Origin: Zygaena filipendulae
Lineage: Eukaryota; Arthropoda; Insecta; Lepidoptera; Zygaenidae
Assembly (NCBI GenBank): GCA_907165275.2
Contig: OU015669.1
Coordinates: 2,068,501-2,132,500, forward strand
Length of the DNA stretch: 64,000 nucleotides
Reading direction: 5' to 3'
Below are positions 41,431 to 52,253 of this stretch, piece after piece (the first letter of the stretch is position 1; each line of letters starts with the position of its first letter). The notes beneath the pieces are model-generated. The model worked only from the letters and a program-made list of their open reading frames with translations. It searched no databases and was not told the origin of the DNA. The translations under genes and the position numbers were made by a program.

Positions 41431-41933
41431 TTACTACCCTTGAACTAAAACCTAACCTAATACAAGGGTGACTGAGGAACCGAAAACCCCATTTTGGTGA
41501 CACCGCTAAGGGCCATATTCTTCGGACTTCCTCCAACTAATGTCCTCTCCGACGGAGAAGCGTTGTGTTAGAGTGAGGCCCCATTAGTGAGTTAAGCTGC
41601 GTTGCGTCGTCGCAGCGTCGTCGCTGCGTCGTTTTCCATAAATTTTTTATGACATGCCCCATTAAGGATGACTCACGCTAGACCGTGTCGGGTCCGAGCC
41701 GAGTGTCGGCCGTAGCACGGTCAACTAATATTATATATATTTTGTATGAACACACTCACGCTATACCGAGCGGCAACCGAGTGACGCCCGAGCAACGGAC
41801 AACGCTCGGAAACAACTCGGTTCCGCTTCGGCTCGGCCACGGCCCGTTGCATGAATACAGTGCCGCCGAGCTGCGCCCGAGCAGTCGGTAGTGATGCTAT
41901 ACAGTGCTCTGACGTTTTGTTCGTCGTCGGAAA

Positions 41934-44067
41934 ATGAACAACGAACGTTTGATTGAGGCTGTGAGGAAGTATCCAGCATTATATGACATGAGCGATGGGA
42001 AATATATGGACTCCAATTATAAGTCTTCATTATGGGTCAAAATAAGCGAAGAAATCAAACAAACTGGTAAGCAGATACATTGTATTGTCTTTATTAATCA
42101 ACCTTACTAACTTATCTATTAGCCATGCGCGACAAGTTGAGACTTGTGCTCAATAGCCCACTCAAAACGCCTGTCTCAACTTGTCGCGCACAGATTATGA
42201 TTTTTTAATGCGTTTATTTACGTTTTGAGTACCTATTACATTATTTCGTTACTACGTTCAGAGACAAAATAATTTTTAAAGGTTTCTCTAACCTCAAAAC
42301 CATTATTAGAAGGCCTCCCAATATGAGCGGGCAATGGTCTTAGCGAATTGTCTGTTGTAGCTGTTGAATCTTGCCTTAAATATCCAATGTCGTTTCTTTG
42401 TCGTAAAAAATTATGGAGTACACAAGTACTTAAAATAATGTAATCCACATTTTCTGGTTTAGATTTGATTCTTCTAGAATAAATTCTGAATTTTTGTGTC
42501 AAAATGCCAAAGGCATTTTCAACTAGTCGTCTAGCCAGCGTCAATCTCTGATTGAAATATGCATTAGAACTATTTGCAGCGGCCTGATCACGTGGATATG
42601 GTCGCATTAAATAAGTTTTTAAAGGAAAGGCTTCATCGCCAACTATGACATAGGGTGCAGTTATTGTGGTATTGGGCAAATGTTTTCCGATGGGTATATT
42701 TAGTGAACTGTTATTCAATCGTTGTCCCAAAGAACTATTTCCAAATACATACTATACCACCGTCGCTATTGCGGCCGTAGGACCCAACATCGATAAAAAT
42801 AAAATTGTAATGAGCATTCACCAATGCCAACAATACAATGGAATACGTTTTCTTGTAATTGAAGTATACAGATCCACTGTTAGCTGGCGCCTCAATAGTA
42901 ACGTGTTTTCCATCCACAGCCCCTATACAGTTTGGAAATTTCCATAGGTTTTTAAATTCATGAGCTATACTTTTCCATGTCCCTTCATTTGGCTGTGGCA
43001 TTACTTCATTTATTAATCTGTTGACTATAGCCCGACAGGTTTCCTTTATGATTTGAACTACAGTTGAGTGACCAACCCGATAACTCAATGAAATCGTTTT
43101 AAACGAATCCCCGGTAGTCAAAAACCTGAAACACCAAAATATTGCATTATTATTATTTGTTACAGATGTGAATTGCAAAAAAAGATGGTCAAATATTAGA
43201 GATCAATTCAAAAGGTCACTAAACAATAGAAAAACAAAAAGTGGGCAAAGTTCTACCGTTATAAAGAAATATAAGTATGAGGAGATTTTACAATTTTTGC
43301 TACCCTACATTCAAGATCGCAAAACGATATCCAACATCGATGACGACGACGCATCGGAGATACAACAAGAGCAAGAGTCACAGGAGACAGGGACATACAA
43401 TAATCAATCCATGCAAGAGATAAGAAACGAAGAAGACACAGACAGCGAACGAGGGATTACAGGAGACAGGGCCACAGAAGTACAAAGGAATGATCAATTT
43501 ACAACACAACAGAGTGGTCAAAGTAGTAACCGTTGCAGTGCTAAAGTCAGTAAACGTCGTATAGTTCCACACAAACAGTCCTCATCTGAAACCTTGATGA
43601 AATACATTCTTGAAAATAACGCAAAGAAGCAAAATGAATATAATAAATCACACCCTATAGATGATTTCTTCAATGGTTTGTCGAGTACAGTGAAAACATT
43701 TTCTCCATATTACCAACATGTGGCAAAGGGACGACTGTTTGCAGTTGTACAGGAACTGGAATTCGAACAGATGTATAATGAATCGACACCGTTGTCGCCG
43801 TCGGCCTCAACACCGATTATGATTAATAAATCAACATCTTCGTCATCGGCCTCAACACCAATTATGTTACAATACACAGAAATTCCACCATCGGCATCGG
43901 CATCGACTGTTTTGGATTCATCTCGTCAATCACAAGACTCAACTGGTACAGAGCAGCCATCGATATCTCCTACAGTCAAAGCTCCTGCTCCATTAGACGA
44001 AAATCTGCCATCAATATCTACAGAAAATTTTGCTGGAACTTATTTATCTCATTTTATATCTGATTAA
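41934..44067 (+). CDS. MADF-type protein of Harbinger-G, 2 exons, 344 aa
   Basis: Exons 41934-42066 and 43166-44067 (1035 nt, phase 1 junction giving D-VNCKKRW). MNNERLIEAVRKYPALYDMS and SLWVKISEEI form the first half of the MADF domain; KKRWSNIRDQFKRSLNNRKT and YEEILQFLLPYI the second. A Gln/Ser-rich linker follows, then MKYILENNAKKQNEYNKSHP, IDDFFNGLSSTVKTFSPYYQ in the BESS position, and a tail with SASTPIM repeats. The exon 2 acceptor is 40 bp from the transposase acceptor on the other strand. No lesion seen. Confidence 0.87.
42236..43125 (-). pseudogene. HARBI1 transposase of Harbinger-G, catalytic exon (one-base frameshift)
   Basis: From the acceptor at 43125: FLTTGDSFKTISLSYRVGHS, CIGAVDGKHVTIEAP (D1), FIFIDVGSYGRNSDGG. 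A one-base change near 42733 breaks the frame, which resumes with NSSLGQRL, YVIVGDEAFPLKTYLMRPYP (D2) and FNQRLTLARRLVENAFGILT (E). Joined with exon 1 the length is not a multiple of three (308 + 890 nt), confirming one indel. Could be a sequencing error; if so the element would be intact. Confidence 0.88.
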
Positions 44068-45164
44068 AATTATTATGATTGTAATTGTTCAACAAATATA
44101 CGTGTAAATTAAATTAATGTTTTTTTTTCTTTTTAATAATATTAATATAAATGGTTTCTCTGCCTCTGACCGACTGTGCTACTGTCATAAACCCAACCGT
44201 CTCTCCTTTTTATTATGTATCTCTATGTATCTCTGTTTCTTTGTGGCCTCCTGTATCCTAAACGGGTTGATGGATTTTGATGTATGAGGTATCATTAGTT
44301 TTGATCACGGGGGTATAATAGGATATATTTTATCCCGAAATTCTTACAGGAAAACAATATAAAAAATAATTAAACCACTACCTAACTAAAAAGACCAAAA
44401 TAAAAATCAATTATTAAAAAAAACAAACAACCCGACTGGGTACCCAAACAACTAAAAAGAAAAAATTACCCGGATCTGGTAAAAATACGGAGTTTTTCGG
44501 TACATATTGTGACAAAACACGATCAAATGGAGTAAAACCAAAAGCTGCAGCAGATAGATTAGTCCTTTATCTAAAAATATAGCACGTAATCTTGTTAAAA
44601 ATTATTAATTTTCATAATTTATAAACGATTTTCCGATGCCTCTTCACGCAAAATTGACGATTTCGAGTCGAGTTTAGGTACATGATTCTTATATAAATAT
44701 ACCAATTTTATAATAATAATAAATTCTATCTGTTAGTAGATATGATCACCTCAAAAGCTCAGTTTGAAAAACCATCCTAAATATACCAATAATATTAAAA
44801 AATAAATAAAACATCGTAATTATTTTTTGTACATATTTTGCTCAACGCGTAAATCTTAACGCAATGCAATAAGAGTTATTTTGCGACTGGTCACCGTTGC
44901 CTTTATTATACGAAATTTCAAAATACCAGTCACTCTGCGCTCGGTCGCCGTCGTGAGCAGTCACTGTGTCGCTTGTAAGCAAATTCTAATTTCGTAAAAG
45001 ATCGCTGTACGAACACAAAATAAATAGTCTAGCAAACCAAACTTGATACTTTACACATTCTGTGGCAGCTAATTTGAGAAGGTAAGTTCTTTATTCACCT
45101 ATTTTATCTTATACCTTTTACTTTACTAAATCGTGTGGATTTTAGAATCGTTTTGTTAGATCTT
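44068..45164. other. Non-coding stretch left of the foldback array
   Basis: 44150-44360 resembles a Helitron-like body (CGGGTTGATGGATTTTGATG; TTTTATCCCGAAATTC). 44430-44480 has AACCCGACTGGGTACCCAAA. 44880-45060 has a GC-richer zone that might be a promoter. The outer border of the foldback element was not found in it. Confidence 0.4.
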
Positions 45165-46440
45165 TCTTCCGGACGTGGTGCAGTGAACTGAAGGTACACT
45201 TCGAAGGTTACTACTGGAACTCCTAGATGAGTAGAGCTAGGTATATCGAGATTGGGTTCGTTTCGTTAGTTAGGATGAGATCTTCCTTTCCAACTTGGTG
45301 CAGTGACCTGCAGGTACACTTCGAAGGTTACTACTGGAACTCCTAGACGAGTAGAGCTAAGTGTATCGAGTTTGGGTTCGTTTCGTTAGTTAGGATGAGA
45401 TCTTCCTTCCCGACTTGGTGCAGTGACCTGAAGGTAAACTTCGAAGGTTACTATTGGAACTCCTAGACGAGTAGAGCTAAGTGTATCGAGTTTGGGTTCG
45501 TTTCGTTAGTTAGGATGAGATCTTCCTTCCCGACTTGGTGCAGTGACCTGAAGGTACACTTCGAAGGTTACTACTGGAACTCCTAGACGAGTAGAGCTAG
45601 GTATATCGAGTTTGGGTTCGTTTCGTCAGTTAGGATGAGATCTTCCTTCCCGACTTGGTGCAGTGACCTTAAGGTACACTTTGAAGGTTACTACTGGAAC
45701 TCCTAGAGGAGTAGAGCTAGGTATATCGAGTTTGGGTTCGTTTCGTTAGTTAGGATGAGATCTTCCTTCCCGACTTGGTGCAGTGACCTGAAGGTACACT
45801 TCGAAGGTTACTACTGGAACTCCTTGAGGAGTAGAGCTAGGTATATCGAGTTTGGGTTCGTTTCGTTAGTTAGGATGAGATCTTCCTTCCCGACTTGGTG
45901 CAGTGACCTGAAGGTACACTTCGAAGGTTACTACTGGAACTCCTAGAGGAGTAGAGCTAGGTATATCGAGTTTGGGTTCGTTTCGTTAGTTAGGATGAGA
46001 TCTTCCTTCCCGACTTGGTGCAGTGACCTGAAGGTACACTTCGAAGGTTACTACTGGAACTCCTAGACGAGTAGAGCTAGGTATATCGAGTTTGGGTTCG
46101 TTTCGTCAGTTAGAATGAGATCTTCCTTTCCGACTTGGTGCAGTGACCTGCAGGTACACTTCGAAGGTTACTACTGGAACTCCTAGACGAGTAGAGCTAA
46201 GTATATTGAGTTTGGGTTCGTTTCGTTAGTTAGGATGAGATCTTCCTTCCCGACTTGGTGCAGTGACCTGCAGGTACACTTCGAAGGTTACTACTGGAAC
46301 TCCTAGACGAGTAGAGCTAGGTATATCGAGTTTGGGTTCGTTTCGTCAGTTAGAATGAGATCTTCCTTTCCGACTTGGTGCAGTGACCTGCAGGTACACT
46401 TCGAAGGTTACTACTGGAATTCCTAGATGAGAAGGGCCAG
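45165..46440 (+). repeat. Left arm: 120-bp tandem repeat, about 10.5 units
   Basis: Units read GAGATCTTCCTTCCCGACTT, GGTGCAGTGACCTGAAGGTA, CACTTCGAAGGTTACTACTG, GAACTCCTAGACGAGTAGAG and CTAGGTATATCGAGTTTGGG in order. Units differ at a few positions (GAAGG/GCAGG; TAGACG/TAGAGG/TTGAGG), showing shuffling of variants. 120 is a multiple of 3, so a 40-residue frame stays open across some units; I regard it as chance. Confidence 0.97.
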
Positions 46441-46624
46441 ATATGTAAAATTTAGTTGTTTTTGGTTTGATTTAATTAGCGTATAAAATTGTTCCCAAGT
46501 CCAGAGGTTCAGTTTTAAAAAGTGATCACATTTCGACTTATAAAGGAAGTCTTTTGCCTTGCGGTAGGATAGTTATGAATTATGATCTTTAATAATTAAA
46601 AATGTAATACCTTTGTTATTTTAG

Positions 46625-49534
46625 ATGCCTCGTCATAAGAAGTTTGGAACATCTCGCAAAAAAATTGCTCATAATAGACTTATCGCAGAAAAGAGAAAAC
46701 GGTTTGTTTATACACTTTGCACCGTTTAGTACGATTATCTTGAATATTTATTTTCATTAAATTTCTTTTTCGCAGGATTCTTGATAATACATCCAATAAA
46801 TGTCCGGAAAGACCTAGTAGTAGTAGTTCGGATGGTAACAATTTTGAAATATCTCGTGTGAGTATTATTACAAAGTAAAAATAGAATTGTGTCTTTTACT
46901 TATAATAAATACTTACTATTATAAATGCGAAAGTGAGTTTGTATGTTTGTCTGTTACGCTTTCACGCCTTAACGGCTCAACTGATCATCATGAAATTTTG
47001 CATACACTTGGTTAGGGGTACAGAAAAGGGTATCATCCAGGAATATCAGTGGGAACTCCGAAATCAACGCGAGTAAACTGTATTAAATTTTGCATATTCC
47101 TTGTCAGCGCTAAAAAAAGGATACAGGGTACTTTTTCCGAAATTCTTGTGAGATTTCTGAAATTAACGCGGGCGAAACCGCAAACAACAGCTAGTTTTTT
47201 AATATTTGTTTCAGAACACCTACAATGAAGAAATAGTACCGTTTCAAGTTTTAGGTAGAAGGGTCGTAGAAATGGATTACTTTATAAAACAGCTTCAAGA
47301 AATCGGGAATCACAGTTCAATGTTTAATTGTAATTTGAGTACTGTAAAATTTATAAGCGAAAAGAGAACTGGTCTTAACTCAACATTTTGTATGAAATGT
47401 CAAATGTGTAATGCAAAATTTGTAATAAAATCATCCAATGATTTGGAAGAAAAAATGAATATAAATGAAGAAGTCATAGCTGGTATAATGACTATAGGTG
47501 CCGGATTTACACAGCTAAATACAGTTCTTTGTCATATAAATATTCCGCCTTTTCCTGTACGGCTATACCAATCTACACATGATACAATTTGCCAGTGGTG
47601 GAAAACAACCGCCCAGCATTGTATGACCGAGGCTGGTATTGAAGAAAAGAATCATGCTCTATCTATTGGTAGTATAAATAACGATGGAACACCTATGATA
47701 TCTGTATCAGGTGATGCATGCTGGTCGAAGCGTTCATATGGAACTAATTACAGTGCATCTTCTGGAGCTGGTGCAATTGTAGGAATCTATTCAAAGAAAG
47801 TTCTCTACTACGGGGTTAAAAATAAAAAGTGTATCATCTGTTTACGGGCGCAATCAAAAGGGGATCAACCACCAAGGCATGACTGTTTCAAAAATTTTTA
47901 ATGGACCTTCCACTGCAATGGAAGCAGCCATTATTACAGAAGGTTTCAAAAGATCCTTAAGTAGTCATGGACTTATTTATAATCGATATGTGGCAGATGG
48001 AGATTCGAGTACCTATGCCAGTATTCGAAATGCTAGACCATACGCAAATGTAACAGTTGGTAAAATAGAATGTAAGAACCATTTACTTCGAAACTACTGC
48101 AAAGGTCTTTTATCGATTGCAAATAACACGACTTATCATATAAGGGCCCGAAAAATTCTTAAAGAAAATTATTTGCGTATACGGTGGGGAATTGACAGCA
48201 GTGTTAAGTATTGGACCAAACAGAATATTGATTTTGAACAAAAAGTTGTAAATGTGAAAAATGACATAATGAATGGTCCGTTTCACATTTTTGGTGACCA
48301 CACAAGATGTGCATCATATTTTTGTACTGATGATTTAAAGAAGCGGTGCGAAAATATGGTACCAGAATTAATGGCTCATGGTATATTTCAAAAAATTGAA
48401 GACTTAGCATCTCGGCTTTCCTCACATGCCTACAGTTTCGTGTATAATACAACAAATAATTTGGTAGAAAGTTTCAATTCAAGGATTGCAAAATTTGTAG
48501 GGGGGAAAAGGGTAAATTTTTCACAACGAGGATCCTACTCTGCTCGTTGTGCTGCAGCCGTCGTTTCATATAATTCGGGTTGTTTACAGTCAATCGTACA
48601 TAAATATATATTTAAAACAGATGCCAACCCAGAAATAGTTCGTTTAGAAAAAAATCGCCAAAAGAGAAATGAAAAAAAATTAGAGCAAAAAGCTAAAAGG
48701 AAAAAAATTATTAGATCATCACATGTTAATGAAGAAGCTTATTACGGTGAAAACTGCCAAAAAGTTGACATGGACGAGAAAGAGTATGAAGAGGCTAAAG
48801 TTAACTTCTTAAAAACATTACAACTGACTGAAACCGAGCGAGTGAAACTAGAGAAAGATACCGTTCTACAAAGTGGCAGTCCATTGTGGCTAGAAACGCG
48901 CAGAAAACTGCTTACAGCTTCATGGTTTGCTACGGTGTGTAAACGGCGTCCAAAAACAGAGTGCTGTCCATTAGTAAAACAAATATTGTATGGTAAAGAC
49001 ATAAGTAATGTACCGTCTATAAAACATGGTAGAACAAATGAGCAAACTGCCATCAGAGAAGTGGAAAAAATATTGAATGTAAAAATTTCGCGGTGTGGAC
49101 TATACATTGACAAAGATTTTCCTTTTCTTGGAGCAAGTCCCGACGGGATATGCCAATTAGGCATTGTAGAGGTTAAATGCCCATCTTCAGCATTTGGCAT
49201 GGAGCCAGAAGACGCCATAAACAAAAAAAAAGTTGACTTTTGGTTGCCTTCACATAATCAATTTGTAATAAACAAAAAACACAAATGGTATTATCAAGTA
49301 CAGGGTCAGTTACATATAACTGGTCAAGATGCTTGCATCTTTGCCATTTGGACGGGCCCTGGAAAAATTAAATACGAGGTCGTTAAAAAAGACCAGGAAT
49401 TTTGGAAGGAGAAAATGGAAACATACCTCATTCGATTTTATGAAAATTGTCTCCTTCCAGAGTTGATAGATCCGAGACACTCGAGGAATATGGAGCTAAG
49501 GTCTCATTTATCACATTACCAAAGTAATAAGTAA
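46625..49534 (+). pseudogene. MULE-type transposase-YqaJ nuclease protein, 3 exons, one frameshift
   Basis: Exons 46625-46701 (MPRHKKFGTSRKKIAHNRLI), 46776-46857 and 47215-49534. The N-terminal half (FQVLGRRVVEMDYFIKQLQE, CMKCQMCNAKF, ISVSGDACWSKRSYGTNYSA, RYVADGDSSTYASIRNARPY) is the Mutator-like transposase domain; VESFNSRIAKFVGGKRVNFS follows. The C-terminal 220 residues are a YqaJ/lambda-exonuclease-like domain: WLETRRKLLTASWFATVC, KHGRTNEQTAIREVE, FLGASPDGICQLGIVEVKCP and YYQVQGQLHITGQDACI give the E..D..ExK..Q active site. A single extra T in TTTTT near 47895 shifts the frame; exon 3 is 2320 nt, one base too many. Otherwise open, so damage is minimal or an error. Confidence 0.86.
46910..47194 (+). 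mobile_element. Helitron in intron 2 of the MULE gene
   Basis: ACTTACTATTATAAATGCGA start (first bases diverged from TCCTACTAA) and AACAGCTAG end before T. Two successive GAAATTAACGCGGG(C/T)-type modules inside. It leaves the splice sites (46858; 47214) intact but ends 20 bp before the acceptor. Confidence 0.78.
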
Positions 49535-49548
49535 AGTATTAAAAAAAA

Positions 49549-49922
49549 TGTTTTTTTTTTTTTTTTTTTTTATGTCATAGGGGGCAAACGGGCAGGTAGC
49601 ACACCTGATGGTAAGTAATTACTGCCGCCCATAGACATCTGCAACACCAGAAGGCATGCAGGTGCGTTGCCGGTCTGGGATGGGGATGGGAACTGGCTTT
49701 CAAGTGGGGCTGCCGGAACATACCGTTAGGTGCTTGGCGACAGATTTTTACAACTTGAAGGTGGTAGCTAGCCAGCCGGGCACCAGGAAGTACCCTACCA
49801 CCATGCTATGGTTTCCTCACGATGTTTTCCTTCACCGACAACTCAAGCTCATTGTTAGGATTCGAACCTATGCCTTATGGCGTTTGATCGAACGCACCAA
49901 CCACTGAGCTATCATCGCTGCA
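49549..49922 (-). mobile_element. tRNA-derived SINE with poly(A) tail
   Basis: On the minus strand it opens GATAGCTCAGTGGTTGGTGC (A box) and GGTTCGAATCC (B box), a tRNA-like head. A body follows, ending TTTGCCCCCTATGACAT and about 20 A (T run at 49549-49570). Length about 370 bp. It lies 15 bp after the MULE stop codon, between the gene and the right arm. Confidence 0.88.
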
Positions 49923-50084
49923 AATGATATCTGACCACAAATGATATGACCTCGTATTTTAATTGTAAACAGGCTAGGCGTATGGACCTATAGGTCATAA
50001 CTCACCTGATGTTTTTTATTAAATTCTAATGTCAATTGTAATAATTTCGTTTTTCATTATTCATCAGATTTCATCCTAAAAAAT

Positions 50085-50906
50085 AAAACGAACCCAAACT
50101 CGATATACCTACCTAGCTCTACTCGTCTTGGAGTTCCAGTAGTAATCTTCGAAGTGTACCTTCAGTTCACTGCACCAAGTCGGGAAGGAAGATCTTATAC
50201 TAACTAACGAAACGATCCCAAACTCGATACACCTAGCTCTACTCGTCTTGGAGTTCCAGTAGTAATCTTCGAAGTGTACCTTCAGGTCACTGCACCAAGT
50301 CGGGAAGGAAGATCTCATACTAACTAACGAAACGAACCCAAACTCGATATACTTAGCTCTATTCGACTAGGAGTTCCAATAGTAATCTTCGAAGTGTACC
50401 TTCAGGTCAGTGCACCAAGTCCAGAAGGGAGATATCATCCTAACTAACGAAATGAACCCAAACTCGATATACTTAGCTCTTCTCGTCTAGGAGTTCCAAT
50501 AGTAATCTTCGAAGTGTACCTTCAGGTCAGTGCACCAAGTCCAGAAGGGAGATATCATCCTAACTAACGAAACGAATCCGAACTCGATATACTTAGCTCT
50601 TCTCGTCTAGGAGTTCCAATAGTAATCTTCGAAGTGTACCTTCAGGTCAGTGCACCAAGTCCAGAAGGGAGATATCATCCTAACTAACGAAATGAACCCA
50701 AACTCGATATACTTAGCTCTTCTCGTCTAGGAGTTCCAATAGTAATCTTCGAAGTGTACCTTCAGGTCAGTGCACCAAGTCCAAAAGGGAGATATCATCC
50801 TAACTAACGAAATGAACCCAAACTCGATATACTTAGCTCTTCTCGTCAAGGAGTTCCAATAGTAATCTTCGAAGTGTACCTTCAGGTCAGTGCACTAAGG
50901 TCGGAC
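50085..50906 (-). repeat. Right arm: same 120-bp repeat, inverted, about 6.8 units
   Basis: Same unit as the left arm but reversed. The two inner units (50085-50330) keep CGGGAAGGAAGATCT as on the left; the outer ones share a variant CCAGAAGGGAGATATC. The arm was therefore homogenised locally after the arms separated. Confidence 0.95.
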
Positions 50907-51239
50907 ATGATAAGATAATCCTTCTTTCTACATCTTAGCTAATTGTCATATTACTAGATTACTTATCTTGATAACTTTAGGCATTGGTAGAAATGGCGAT
51001 TTCTTTTTTTATCATCAGACCCTGAGTCTATGGTTCCAACCAAATCCTATCCTTCCCTACCTAACTTACGTATTGGGCCTCGAACATTAGAAAACAAAAA
51101 GTACTAAAAACAAAAATAAAAAATTCTAATAATGTATCAAAACAGGTAATTCCCTCTTTTTTCGCAACTTGACCGTGCATCTGTGTGCGTCTGGGTCGTG
51201 CGTATGTAGTAGTACGAACAGAGCGTGATTTTATACCTA

Positions 51240-51380
51240 TCAATTTTTGAAAGACGTCCTTAATAGCAACTTTAACAGTCGGGGACCATTATTTTGTAAT
51301 GTTGAATAGGTCTACATTTTAATAATAAATAAATTTTAATAAGGCCTCGACTGTTGAAGTTACTATTAACAGACTGCTAA
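51240..51380. repeat. Foldback MITE
   Basis: CCTTAATAGCAACTTTAACA at 51257 pairs with GACTGTTGAAGTTACTATTA at 51350, about 30-bp arms with a 60-bp AT-rich spacer. Confidence 0.65.
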
Positions 51381-51578
51381 ACTTGTTTTTTTCTTTTCAG
51401 TTGTTTCGGTGCGCTTCGGGGTTTTAGTTTTTTTTTAATAATTGATTTTTTTTAATGATAATAATACCTGGATAATCACACACGGGCGGCTTCTGACCCT
51501 AAACTAGGGAAAGCTTGTATAAAATCACATATATATATAGATAATAAAGAGACTTAAAAAATAATTAAAGATACATAC

Positions 51579-51886
51579 CTGACAGTAAGAGCTAATCGAT
51601 GTTTGGATGAAATAGGAACCTGAAACTTTGTATTGCATTTGGTCAAGTTATATTTAATTTTCATGTGTAAGATGTCAAAAGATTCTTTAGTCATTTTAAA
51701 GTAGTCCCAATATTTGTCTTCATAACTACGTAGATCTTTACAAAGATTCACATATTCTCCTTTCTCTTGTCGCTCTCTCCAAAGTGGATGCACACTCCAT
51801 TTCCTTGTAGTTGAAGATTCTTCAGATTCTTCGTCATCCAGAGCGATCGCAATAGCAGCTAATTCCAGATCGTCAAAATTTAACAT
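51579..51886 (-). pseudogene. HARBI1 transposase of Harbinger-G, exon 1
   Basis: ATG 51886: MLNFDDLELAAIAIALDDEE, KWSVHPLWRERQEKGEYVNL, YWDYFKMTKESFDILHMKIK, SSKHRLALTVR, donor at 51578. 308 nt, the same length and phase as exon 1 of Harbinger-C. The intron to 43125 is now 8.45 kb because of the foldback element. The exon itself is intact; only the catalytic exon has a lesion. Confidence 0.87.
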
Positions 51887-52253
51887 GATTGTAGTCTAGT
51901 TACAACACTGTTTTTTCTCGGACGAGTATACTGCATCACAGCGCAACGGTGATTGCCCGGTCGAGGCCAGTTTTAGTAATTTCAGACACGGAACCGGCTC
52001 GGTGACCGTGCTACGGCCGACACTCGGCTCGGACCCGACACGGTCTAGCGTGAGTCATCCTTTAGACCGTTGCGTCGTCGCGCGCGACATTTCAACGGAT
52101 CGACGGACAAGAGACGAAGCGGGAGGGAGGGTGATGCGCTGCGTTGTCGGAGCTCCGCTGCGACGACGGACAGTGATGCACTGCTAGAGGAGGAAGCTAG
52201 ACGAGCGTAACGACATTTATTATCTTACCATGAGTGAGCAGTATATTGATATA

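Larger units (their letters stand above)
45165..50906. mobile_element. Foldback Mutator-like (MULE) element with 120-bp repeat arms
   Basis: Inverted arms are tandem arrays of the same 120-bp unit: about 10.5 units on the left (45165-46440) and about 6.8 units inverted on the right (50085-50906). Between them lies a three-exon gene for a MULE-type transposase fused to a YqaJ nuclease. This layout recalls Drosophila FB-NOF, whose arms are also tandem repeats and whose NOF protein belongs to the MULE group. It lies in the long intron of the Harbinger-G transposase gene, to the right of MADF exon 2. The exact termini and target repeat were not resolved. Confidence 0.8.
41665..52061. mobile_element. 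Harbinger-G, carrying the foldback Mutator-like element
   Basis: 58-bp terminal inverted repeats, apparently perfect, start AGGATGACTCACGCTAGACC (41665-41722) and end with the complement (52004-52061). TTA lies on both sides (41662-41664; 52062-52064). Its two genes are interlocked as in Harbinger-C. Without the foldback element it would be about 4.7 kb. The HARBI1 gene has a single one-base frameshift; the MADF gene is open. Confidence 0.92.

Noticed and set aside
45755..45946. Open reading frame inside the 120-bp array, repeating MRSSFPTWCSDLKVHFEGYY
   Set aside because: The unit length is a multiple of three, so any stop-free frame stays open across units. Other units in both arms contain stops in the same frame. 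I treat it as chance.
45165..46440. CRISPR-like array
   Set aside because: The 120-bp units are contiguous without spacers, the DNA is eukaryotic, and an inverted copy flanks the same gene. It is an arm of a foldback element.
48742..49224. 160-codon minus-strand ORF over the YqaJ domain
   Set aside because: It lies opposite conserved nuclease motifs on the plus strand and shows no motif of its own.
49860..49922. A tRNA gene (A and B boxes present on the minus strand)
   Set aside because: The tRNA-like head has no complete cloverleaf and is followed by a SINE body and poly(A); it is a SINE head.
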